Shown: positions 53,505 through 64,000 of the stretch, in pieces
Layout: each line of letters starts with the position of its first letter
Numbering within the stretch: the stretch's first letter is position 1
Source of the DNA: Eukaryota sp. TZLM1-RC
Lineage: Eukaryota > Metamonada: BaSk clade
Length of the DNA stretch: 64,000 nt
Direction: 5' to 3'
NCBI GenBank assembly: GCA_040285825.1
Contig: JAUPSS010000007.1
Span: 1,512,501 to 1,576,500 of the forward strand
The notes under the pieces: generated by a model
What the model saw: the letters and a program-made list of their open reading frames with translations, nothing else
Told to the model about the DNA's origin: nothing
Databases searched by the model: none
Position numbers and translations under genes: made by a program

Positions 53505-56500
53505 TTTAATGTTTAAAAATTAATAAACTCAATTAATTCAAATATATACAAAATCAATTGAAAATGTAATCATGAGTTTGTATTATCAAGTAACACATGG
53601 CCAACATTACTCACACACAATTTCACACAAAGTTTGATCACAAGTTGATCACATCTAACATAAAGACTACATGCAACTCACCTCATCACCAATGACCATT
53701 CAACCAATCAAACCAATGACTACTCAAATGACCATAGCAAGGACTTTAACACCACAATTGTTATATTAATTGTCCCAAAATGGACTTTAAAGATTTGACC
53801 AATGATTGTAATAAACAACCATTGGTCAATATACGAAACTAGAAACTTCATATGAGCCTCAGTAAATCGTATCAAAAACGATACTCTTACACTTACAGCA
53901 ATGGTTTGATTAGTTTGCAACATTCAATTGTATACTTTTTGATTTTTTACTATTTTTACAATTTAATGTTTAAAAATTAATAAATTCAATTAATTCAAAT
54001 ATATACAAAATCAATTGAAAATGTAATCATGAGTTTGTATTATCAAGTAACACATAGCCAACATTACTCACACACAATTTCACACAAAGTTTGATCACAA
54101 GTTGATCACATCTAGTACATAAGGACTACATGCAACTCACCTCATCACCAATGACCATTCAACCAATCAAACCAATGACTACTCAAATGACCATAGCAAG
54201 GACTTTAACACCACAATTGTTATATTAATTGTCCCAAAATGGACTTTAAAGATTTGACCAACGATTGTAATAAACAACCATTGGTCAATATACGAAACTA
54301 GGAACTTCATATGAGCCTCAGTAAATCGTATCAAAAACGATACTGTTACACTTACAGCAATGGTTTTATTAGTTTGCAACATTCAATTGTATACTTTTTG
54401 ATTTTTTTACTATTTTTACAATTTAATGTTCAAAAATTAATAACTCAATTAATTCAAATATATACAAAATCAATTGAAAATGTAATCATGAGTTTGTACT
54501 GATCAAGTAAAACATAGCCAACATTACTCACACACAATTTCACACAAAGTTTGATCACAAGTTAATCACATCAAGTACATAAGGACTACATGCAACTGAC
54601 CTCATCACCAATAACCATTCAACCAATCAAACCAATGACTACTCAAATGACCATAGCAAGGACTTTAACACCACAATTGTTATATTAATTGTCCCAAAAT
54701 GGACTTTAAAGATTTGACCAACGATTGTAATAAACAACCATTGGTCAATATACGAAACTAGGAACTTCATATGAGCCTCAGTAAATCGTATCAAAACGAT
54801 ACTGTTACACTTACAGCAATGGTTTTATTAGTTTGCAACATTCAATTGTATACTTTTGATTTTTACTATTTTTACAATTTAATGTTCAAAATTAATAACT
54901 CAATTAATTCAAATATATACAAAATCAATTGAAAATGTAATCATGAGTTTGTACTGATCAAGTAAACATAGCCAACATTACTCACACAATTTCACACAAA
55001 GTTTGATCACAAGTTGATCACATCAAGTACATAAGGACTACATGCAACTCACCTCATCACCAATGACCATTCAACCAATCAAACCAATGACTACTCAAAT
55101 GACCATAGCAAGGACTTTAACACCACAATTGTTATATTAATTGTCCCAAAATGGACTTTAAAGATTTGACCAACGATTGTAATAAACAACCATTGGTCAA
55201 TATACGAAACTAGGAACTTCATATGAGCCTCAGTAAATCGTATCAAAAACGATACTGTTACACTTACAGCAATGGTTTTATTAGTTTGCAACATTCAATT
55301 GTATACTTTTTGATTTTTTTACTATTTTTACAATTTAATGTTCAAAAATTAATAACTCAATTAATTCAAATATATACAAAATCAATTGAAAATGTAATCA
55401 TGAGTTTGTACTGATCAAGTAAAACATAGCCAACATTACTCACACACAATTTCACACAAAGTTTGATCACAAGTTGATCACATCAAGTACATAAGGACTA
55501 CATGCAACTCACCTCATCACCAATGACCATTCAACCAATCAAACCAATGACTACTCAAATGACCATAGCAAGGACTTTAACACCACAATTGTTATATTAA
55601 TTGTCCCAAAATGGACTTTAAAGATTTGACCAACGATTGTAATAAACAACCATTGGTCAATATACGAAACTAGGAACTTCATATGAGCCTCAGTAAATCG
55701 TATCAAAAACGATACTGTTACACTTACAGCAATGATTTTATTAGTTTGCAACATTCAATTGTATACTTTTTGATTTTTTTTACTATTTTTACAATTTAAT
55801 GTTCAAAAATTAATAACTCAATTAATTCAAATATATACAAAATCAATTGAAAATGTAATCATGAGTTTGTACTGATCAAGTAAAACATAGCCAACATTAC
55901 TCACACACAACTTCACACAAAGTTTGATCACAAGTTGATCACATTAAGTACATAAGGACTACATGCAACTCACCAAATCACACCAATGACCATTCAACCA
56001 ATCAAACCAATGACTACTCAAATGACCATAGCACGGACTTTAACACCACAATTGTTGTATTAATTGTCCCAAAATGGACTTTAAAGATTTGACCAACGAT
56101 TGTAATAAACAACCATTGGTCAATATACGAAACTAGGAACTTCATATGAGCCTCAGTAAATCGTATCAAAAACGATACTCTTACATATACAGCAATGGTG
56201 TTATTAGTTTGCAACATTCAATTGTATACTTTTTGATTTTTTACTATTTTTACAATTTAATGTTTAAAAATTAATAACTCAATTAATTCAAATATATACA
56301 AAATCAATTGAAAATGTAATCATGAGTTTGTACTGATCAAGTAACACATAGCCAACATTACTCACACACAATTTCACACAAAGTTTGATCACAAGTTGAT
56401 CACATCTAGTACATAAAGACTACATGCAACTCACCTCATCACCAATGACCATTCAACCAATCAAACCAATGACTACTCAAATGACCATAGCAAGGACTTT

Positions 56501-59010
56501 AACACCACAATTGTTATATTAATTGTCCCACAATGGACTTTAAAGATTTGACCAACGATTGTAATAAACAACCATTGGTCAATATACGAAACTAGGAACT
56601 TCATATGAGCCTCAGTAAATCGTATCAAAAACGATACTGTTACACTTACAGCAATGGTTTTATTAGTTTGCAACATTCAATTGTATACTTTTTGATTTTT
56701 TTTACTATTTTTACAATTTAATGTTCAAAAATTAATAACTCAATTAATTCAAATATATACAAAATCAATTGAAAATGTAATCATGAGTTTGTACTGATCA
56801 AGTAACACATAGCCAACATTACTCACACACATTTTCACACAAAGTTTGATCACAAGTTGATCACATTAAGTACATAAGGACTACATGCAACTCACCAAAT
56901 CACACCAATGACCATTCAACCAATCAAACCAATGACTACTCAAATGACCATAGCACGGACTTTAACACCACAATTGTTGTATTAATTGTCCCAAAATGGA
57001 CTTTAAAGATTTGACCAACGATTGTAATAAACAACCATTGGTCAATATACGAAACTAGGAACTTCATATGAGCCTCAGTAAATCGTATCAAAAACGATAC
57101 TCTTACACTTACAGCAATGGTGTTATTAGTTTGCAACATTCAATTGTATACTTTTTGATTTTTTACTATTTTTACAATTTAATGTTTAAAAATTAATAAC
57201 TCAATTAATTCAAATATATACAAAATCAATTGAAAATGTAATCATGAGTTTGTACTGATCAAGTAACACATAGCCAACATTACTCACACACAATTTCACA
57301 CAAAGTTTGATCACAAGTTGATCACATCTAGTACATAAGGACTACATGCAACTCACCTCATCACCAATGACCATTCAACCAATCAAACCAATGACTACTC
57401 AAATGACCATAGCAAGGACTTCAACACCACAATTGTTGTATTAATTGTCCCAAAATGGACTTTAAAGATTTGACCAACGATTGTAATAAACAACCATTGG
57501 TCAATATACGAAACTAGGAACTTCATATGAGCCTCAGTAAATCGTATCAAAAACGATACTGTTACACTTACAGCAATGGTTTTATTAGTTTGCAACATTC
57601 AATTGTATACTTTTTGATTTTTTTTACTATTTTTACAATTTAATGTTCAAAAATTAATAACTCAATTAATTCAAATATATACAAAATCAATTGAAAATGT
57701 AATCATGAGTTTGTACTGATCAAGTAACACATAGCCAACATTACTCACACACAATTTCACACAAAGTTTGATCACAAGTTGATCACATCTAGTACATAAA
57801 GACTACATGCAACTCACCTCATCACCAATGACCATTCAACCAATCAAACCAATGACTACTCAAATGACCATAGCAAGGACTTTAACACCACAATTGTTAT
57901 AATAATTGTCCCAAAATGGACTTTAAAGATTTGACCAATGATTGTAATAAACAACCATTGGTCAATATACGAAACTAGGAACTTCATATGAGCCTCAGTA
58001 AATCGTATCAAAAACGATACTGTTACACTTACAGCAATGGTTTTATTAGTTTGCAACATTCAATTGTATACTTTTGATTTTTACTATTTTTACAATTTAA
58101 TGTTCAAAAATTAATAACTCAATTAATTCAAATATATACAAAATCAATTGAAAATGTAATCATGAGTTTGTACTGATCAAGTAAAACATAGCCAACATTA
58201 CTCACACACAATTTCACACAAAGTTTGATCACAAGTTGATCACATTAAGTACATAAGGACTACATGCAACTCACCAAATCACACCAATGACCATTCAACC
58301 AATCAAACCAATGACTACTCAAATGACCATAGCACGGACTTTAACACCACAATTGTTGTATTAATTGTCCCAAAATGGACTTTAAAGATTTGACCAACGA
58401 TTGTAATAAACAACCATTGGTCAATATACGAAACTAGGAACTTCATATGAGCCTCAGTAAATCGTATCAAAAACGATACTCTTACACTTACAGCAATGGT
58501 GTTATTAGTTTGCAACATTCAATTGTATACTTTTTGATTTTTTACTATTTTTACAATTTAATGTTTAAAAATTAATAACTCAATTAATTCAAATATATAC
58601 AAAATCAATTGAAAATGTAATCATGAGTTTGTACTGATCAAGTAACACATAGCCAACATTACTCACACAATTTCACACAAAGTTTGATCACAAGTTGATC
58701 ACATCTAGTACATAAAGACTACATGCAACTCACCTCATCACCAATGACCATTCAACCAATCAAACCAATGACTACTCAAATGACCATAGCAAGGACTTTA
58801 ACACCACAATTGTTATATTAATTGTCCCAAAATGGACTATAAAGATTTGACCAATGATTGTAATAAACAACCATTGGTCAATATACGAAACTAGGAACTT
58901 CATATGAGCCTCAGTAAATCGTATCAAAAACGATACTCTTACACTTACAGCAATGGTTTGATTAGTTTGCAACATTCAATTGTATACTTTTTGATTTTTT
59001 ACTATTTTTG
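53505..59010 (+). repeat. Satellite array, subfamily II (about 12 monomers)
   Basis: Monomers recur every 457-463 bp. Subfamily markers are CAGCAATGG(T/G)TT, GTTTGCAACATT and CACCTCATCACCAATG. A variant with TAGCACGGAC and TTGTTGTATTAATTG recurs at 56033, 56955 and 58333, i.e. after two and after three monomers. Most monomers keep a 67-codon minus-strand ORF, considered fortuitous. The array ends abruptly at 59010. Confidence 0.95.
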
Positions 59011-59728
59011 AATCTATAACAATTTTATTGTTAATATCTGCAACAACTGAACCAATGTCTTTAAAATTTTGCAAAAATTGCCTGAGTGTTCTTCCCATGT
59101 GTTTAATCTGCAATGGAAGAACGGCAATTGTTTATTTTGAATTAAAAAATTTGATTTGGAAACCGATAATGTCTCAAATGAGTATTTTGGCTGGACCAGA
59201 CCATTCCTTTAGTGCTGGGCACATCTTCTTTTACTTATCCCGAATTTTCGAGCCTCAATAATTAAACCTCAAAAAAGTCAATTTCATTTTGTTATAGTGG
59301 GAGAGGGAGAGGTAATCGTTCCAGAAATAGATTGTAGGGCAGAGGTTGTGCTTTTTGTGGACGTGAACGAAGTGTATTTTTTGAAGAGTTAATCCCACAA
59401 ATCCCCACTTGATGTCTCTCTCAACGCTGTTTCTCTCATCTGCAACACTGCTTCTGAGACTGAAACACCCTCGATCTCGGTTTACATCTTCAACATCCTT
59501 TATTTATGATCCTCTAGTTCCTCCTCACACTTATGAACTATCTAATCATCCCAATATTCCAGAACTTGTTTCATACGATAAAACACTGCCAAATGGCTTC
59601 TATTCAGTTTATTTCTACCGAAATGAACATTTAGTCATAAAACCTTCATGTCCTGTACATCATGCATTCAACTACAATTTCTTCACTGTCGAAAAATCGG
59701 AACTTTTAAACGAAGTAAAGCTTCGTAG
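59011..59728 (+). pseudogene. Gene or element fragments truncated by satellite on both sides
   Basis: Two pieces of coding character. On the plus strand YSGRGRGNRSRNRL, then a CAFCGRERSVFFEELIPQ Cys-pair motif, then (after one base in a C4 run near 59405) an ORF with ATG 59412 that holds YDPLVPPHTYELSNHPNIPE and NGFYSVYFYRNEHLVIKP before running into satellite at 59729. On the minus strand at 59020-59110 one frame reads AVLPLQIKHMGRTLRQFLQN and FKDIGSVVADINNKIVIDS before the other satellite edge. I do not recognise either. The RG-rich and Cys-pair part could be a nucleic-acid-binding gag-like or RNA-binding region. Confidence 0.4.
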
Positions 59729-60153
59729 GTGTACCAATGACCATTCAACCAATCATACCAATGACTACTCAAATGACCATAGCACAGACTTTAACACCAC
59801 AATTGTTATAATAATTGTCCCAAAATGGACTTTAAAGATTTGACCAACGATTGTAATAAACAACCATTGGTCAGTATACGAAACTAGGAACTTCATATGA
59901 GCCTCAGTAATTCGTATCAAAAACGATACTCTTACACTTACAGCAATTGTTTTATTAGTTTACAACATTCAATTGTATACATTTTGATTTTTTATTTTTT
60001 TACAATTTAATGTTTAAAAATTAATAAACTCAATTAATTCAAATATATACAAAATCATTTGAAAATGTAATCATGAGTATGTACTGATCAAGTAACACAT
60101 AGCCAACACTACTCACACACAATTTCACACAAAGTTTGATCACAAGTTGATCA
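59729..60153 (+). repeat. Partial satellite monomer, diverged
   Basis: Begins inside a monomer at GTGTACCAATGACC and stops at CACAAGTTGATCAT, about nine tenths of a unit. It shows subfamily I features (CAGCAATTG, TAAACTC) and more substitutions than the main array, as expected at an array edge. Confidence 0.9.
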
Positions 60154-60856
60154 TTATTAACATTAAGCATCAATCCAAAATCAGTCTACTCGACAAAACA
60201 ACAATAGTAGGACGGTTTGCCTTAATTAATTTCACTCACATTATTTTGGAGTTGCTATACAAGTAAAATGCGAGAGTTACCCGTCATTTAGTTGATGGGG
60301 TTTGTAGTAGAAAAAGTATTAGTCAAGGGTTGTTGTTGAGTTGTAAAATGTGACTGTTCCAGGAATACAAATTCTATTTTGGAAAACAAAATTTCCAACG
60401 ATCAAGCCTTAATTAATGTCACCATCTTTATAAACTAATTTATTGCTGAACTAATATCCAAATAACTAATTCTCTTTACTATAACAGTATGAAAGCGAAA
60501 AATAAGTAAAAAAAGTTCAATTTACCTGTCCCAATTATTGTCGATTCATCCTCAAATTCAACCACGCATAGATTAATATTTTAAATTAATTAAAGTGACA
60601 TTAATTTTCCACTGACATTAATTTGGCACTAATTTCACACGTTACTTTCGATGATTACTCTCGCTATTCTGGGTTAAGATAAGCAGATATATTAACCTGT
60701 TGGCCAGAGAATTGAACCAAAGTATAAAGACAAAAGGAACTCATCCGACAGGTTTAGTGTCTGTCTGCAGCTAAATGTGTGCCCGCATCTCTAACCAGAT
60801 TTTCATCAGAAAAATAATACTATAGTTGGAAGAGAAGGGCTTTGGCTGCTGTTGGA
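60154..60856. other. Unique 0.7-kb spacer between opposed satellite pieces
   Basis: No ORF or recognisable repeat. AT-rich with several ATTAATT tracts. It is flanked on the left by a plus-oriented and on the right by a minus-oriented satellite piece. Confidence 0.4.
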
Positions 60857-61062
60857 TGATTAGATGAGTTGCATGTAGTCCTTATGTACTAGATGTGATC
60901 AACTTGTGATCAAACTTTGTGTGAAATTGTGTGTGAGTAGTGTTGGCTATGTGTTACTTGATCAGTACAAACTCATGATTACATTTTCAATTGATTTTGT
61001 ATATATTTGAATTAATTGAGTTTATTAATTTTTAAACATTAAATTGTAAATTTTTTTTTCTC
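60857..61062 (-). repeat. Inverted partial satellite monomer
   Basis: Reverse complement of the satellite from GTTAGATGAG-type sequence (GATTAGATGAGTTGCATG) through TTAATTTTTAAACATTAAA to TTGTAAA, where LINE A begins. It is the only minus-oriented satellite piece in the window. Confidence 0.9.
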
Positions 61063-64000
61063 ACTAACTTTCAACGTCCTCCTTTTTCTTAACTTGACGT
61101 CCTATTGTCGGTTCGATTGAATTCCTCCAGTCTTAATGTCAGACACTCTCAGTGATACTGACTGGACTGCAAAAAGTACCGAACGTGATCTTGACAAACC
61201 AACCTCCTCAACCACCAATCGTTCTCATTCTCCCCACCTGTCACTCCATGCTGGAAAATCATTGGAAAAAAATTTAAATGAAAATTTTTCTAAACCCCGC
61301 CGCAAATGTAGTAAATGTCGAAAATCCGGACATAACATTGCAACTTGTCCGCTTATTCAAAAGGAAAAACTGAATGCTCGTGCTGCAACTGCTGATTTAA
61401 ATTTTTCGTTAACACACAATCCTGAAAATGAATTTTTAAGTGAGATTCCCGATAACACTCCTATCAAAGAAGATCAAAAGGATGAAAAAAATGTGTTTTT
61501 TGTCGAAAGCTTGTTGCTGTCAATGATTCTGGTCGACCTTTACTTTTTTGTGATTCTTGTGTTGCTGCTGATCAGCTACGTTGTCCCATTCGTGTTCCTG
61601 CTCAGCTTAGTCCGTTGGTTTCGATACCTTTTGCTGTTGTTCTTCGTGCCTTTACTGAAAATCTCCGTAAAGGATTATGGGATGTTACGCCTATTTGGAA
61701 ATTTTTTCTGAAAAAAGATAAAAAACTTTTATCGAAAAAATCAAATTTTAAAAAAAATGTTTTTTCGAAAGAAAAATTAGTGAGAAAATTAGCTTTAAAA
61801 GGACGTTTTGGATCTGCAAAACAATGTTTATTTTCTTCTGATTTAGCTGAATGTAATGAAAGCACATTGTTCCAATTGAATCATCTTCATCCAGTTGCTT
61901 TAAATAAGCCTGGAGGTGGTGTCAGACCTATTGCTGTTGGTGAGTCCATAACGAGATTATTAGCAATTATTTCCTTTAAAAGAGTCAAGTCATCCGCAAT
62001 TAATTTTTTTCGTCCTTATCAGTTTGCTATCGGAATTCCTGATGGCACAACATGTGCTGCGTTGTGTACAGATTTACTTTTCAATCAAAAAGGCGAAAAT
62101 TATTTATTAAACATTGATTTTAAAAATGCTTTCAACTCCGTTTTTCGCTCCAGTATTTTGCAAGAACTTGAACTACACTATCCTCCACTTTTACCGTATT
62201 TTAAATTGATGTATGGATCACCCTCTAACTTAATTTTTCATTCTGAGAATATTGTTTCGTCAAGAGGGGTCAAACAAGGGGATCCATTGGGTCCATTTTT
62301 CTTTTGCTTAGCACTGCAATCAGTTTTGGTAAAATTTAAGTCGGATTTTCCTGACATTCATATATGTGCTTATGCAGATGATTTATCACTTATTGGCCCT
62401 TTGTCTCTTTTACAACACGGTTTACAACATTTTGTTTTTCTGGCCAAACAAATAGGGTTAGACATTAAATTGCCCAAGTGTTTCATTATTGGTAATCAGC
62501 ATGCGGAGGTGGCATTCAATGAAACTTTTATCAAATATGTTGATTACGAGGAAGATGCTATTCGGTTTCTTGGATCTTATTTTGGAAATAGTGAAAAAGT
62601 TAAATCGATTTTGTCAGGTATTTTGGAAAAAATCGAAGAGCAACTTTTGGCTATTGAAGATCTAGAAATTGACAAACATTTAGCGTTTTCGGTCCTAAAT
62701 GTGTGTTTTGGATCAAAAATTAATCACCTTCTTCGTTCTTTATCTCCCACAATTTCTCATGATTTTGCACGTCAATTCAATACTTTGAGAACAAATTTCT
62801 TAGGAAATTTAGTAGAAGTTTGTCCATCAAAAATTCCTTATCATGCATTTTTTAGTCCTAAATTTGGTGGAGTTGGTTTTTCAAAAGCAGAGTATTTATG
62901 CAAAAGTGCTTTTATTGGTGGTATGAAAAATTTTCTTTTTGAATGGAAACTTCGTTTTGATCATATTCCTTTAAATGAATCACATCCTTTATTAATTTCT
63001 CTTGAAAAAATGGTGCAAGAACTACCTGTTGATATTTGGAATAGGAGTTTTCCTTCAAGTTTACCTGCGGTGCCTTCGAGATCTTTCACCAACCTTCATC
63101 TTGCTGTTGTGAAATTACAGAAGTCTGTTCTTATTGGTTTTGAAGACCTGGATTTTTCCAAACGACTTAGTGTGACTAAGATTAATAATCCCGTCTTTGC
63201 TGCCTTTTTAGCAGACATTCAGAACTGTACTAGTTTAATATCTCAGCAACCAAGGCCATTTGGTCTTCACTTAACAAATGAAGCTTGGAAACAAAACATG
63301 CGGTTGAGATTAGGGATGTATCCAAGTGGTCTTTTGGACAATTCTTATTGTATTTGTAACAAAAAACCTACTGCCAATTTTCGTCATATTGTGAGCTGTA
63401 AGAAATTTCTCCAATATAGGTCAGTTCTTCATAATGCCGTTCGTGATGTGACATATGAGATGTTCAAGTGTTACAATTTTAGTTGCAAAGTAGAACCTTT
63501 GTTGAAGCATTATAGTGATGATAATCTTTTTAATTCACGTCGAGGTGATTTAATTGCTCCATTTGTGGATTCCTCTCAAGTTGTTGTTGATTTCACTACA
63601 GTTGATCCCTTTGCTTTGGTTTATCGCGATGATGTTTTACTTAGTAGTAATGGCCATTTAAACAAGGCTGAAGATCGTAAGAGAGATAAATATACTGAGA
63701 TATTAAATGATTTAAATAAGAACCTTTATTCGAAGTTTTCGTTTGTTCCTTTTGCCTTTTCGATTTTTGGCAACATTGGACAATCCGCCATGAATTTCAT
63801 CAATGATTTTGGTAATTTATGTCGTTCAAGTGGTAAGAATTTTGCAGAGAATTTATGGAAAAATCGTATCATTTTCGCTTTGTACAGAAGTGTTCCCAAG
63901 TACTTGAGTTTAATGATGTCTAAACTTTATAAGGATTCATCAAGAGTTGGCGTGGAGAATTTAGTTTCTTATGTGTTTTAGTTTGTTTTGTTTTTATTTG
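61058..64000 (+). mobile_element. LINE family A element, full coding region, 3' end cut by the window
   Basis: Starts right after the inverted satellite's TTAAATTGTAAA with a short 5' untranslated part (about 75 nt), then the coding region 61136-63981 and the first bases of the 3' part. It is the master-type copy against which the truncated copies at 19.3-21.3 and 51.5-53.5 kb can be aligned. The 3' end and any target-site duplication lie beyond the window. Confidence 0.9.
61136..63981 (+). CDS. LINE A polyprotein: zinc fingers, reverse transcriptase, restriction-like endonuclease (one-base break)
   Basis: About 948 codons if one base is allowed for. The first frame (ATG 61136) has a polar start and a retroviral-type zinc knuckle at residues 58-71 (CSKCRKSGHNIATC). 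The frame shifts by -1 in the A7 run 61485-61491. The downstream frame opens only at 61486 and continues with a second finger (KCVFCRK ... LLFCDSC), the RT (GGGVRPIAVGE, NIDFKNAFNSVF motif A, RGVKQGDPLGP motif B, CAYADDLSLI motif C, FLGSYFGN), a CIC-x9-H-x3-C finger, and a PD-(D/E)xK-type endonuclease (RRGDLIAPF, VVVDFTTVDP, KAEDRKRDKY), ending SYVF-stop. This order is that of R2/NeSL-like LINEs, which copy RNA at a nick made by their own endonuclease. An eighth A would give one uninterrupted ORF; programmed frameshifting is the alternative. Confidence 0.88.

Noticed and set aside
45636-58975. A 67-codon minus-strand ORF repeated in about 16 satellite monomers
   Set aside because: It exists only because subfamily II reads CAA where subfamily I reads a TAA stop right after the ATG. 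Most of the monomer is conserved equally outside it. A repeated ORF is expected from a homogenised satellite, so I do not call it a gene.
38418-60153. CRISPR-like array
   Set aside because: The repeats are 460-bp head-to-tail monomers without spacers, in eukaryotic DNA.

Overview
The window is AT-rich nuclear DNA from a eukaryote, most likely a unicellular, intron-poor protist. The intact genes are single-exon or carry one tiny GT-AG intron (34 nt in the GNL1-like gene), use the standard stop codons and sit in a sea of transposon wreckage and satellite DNA. I cannot assign a lineage: SARAF, GNL1, NAGK, RCC1/LRR/Sel1 fusions and Fanzor fit several amoeboid or early-branching groups.

Layout. 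1-3.4 kb: two tandem copies of a decayed hAT (DUF659-type) transposase, copy 1 interrupted by a LINE 3' fragment. 3.6-6.05 kb (minus): a Fanzor gene, the eukaryotic TnpB-like RNA-guided nuclease, split over three frames by two one-base shifts and with the third RuvC aspartate changed to Asn; two small hairpins lie just past its stop. 6.4-21.8 kb: two divergently arranged paralogous RCC1-repeat/LRR genes (minus copy broken; plus copy intact and carrying C-terminal Sel1 repeats), surrounded by fragments of at least three LINE families (A, YADD; B, YMDD; C, known only from its endonuclease end). 21.9-26.5 kb: a compact housekeeping island with a GNAT acetyltransferase, an N-acetylglucosamine kinase (NAGK), a circularly permuted GTPase (GNL1-like), a small ORF and SARAF. 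26.7-38.3 kb: mostly decayed DNA, with an old 2-kb direct duplication (27.5-29.5 and 33.4-35.4 kb) bracketing a dead gene, a C2H2-like zinc-finger remnant with a 45-bp coding repeat, and a partial basic-protein ORF. 38.4-60.2 kb: an array of about 33 satellite monomers of about 460 bp, in two subfamilies with dimer/trimer higher-order periodicity, interrupted by two near-identical B LINE copies, one A LINE copy and about 0.7 kb of truncated gene fragments. 60.86-61.06 kb: a short inverted satellite piece. 61.06-64 kb: a LINE A element with its full coding region (zinc knuckle, CxxC finger, RT, CxC/HxxxC finger, restriction-like endonuclease), broken only by one base in an A-run.

Two themes connect the regions. 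First, A and B LINE copies sit at the same 13-bp AT-rich near-palindrome of the satellite monomer, which suggests that these endonuclease-bearing LINEs favour that site. Second, nearly every frameshift in the repeats, in the Fanzor and in the broken RCC1 gene lies in a homopolymer run, and two otherwise near-identical B copies differ almost only by homopolymer length. Some apparent pseudogenes may therefore be consensus errors of an incompletely polished long-read assembly. The unique housekeeping genes show no such shifts.
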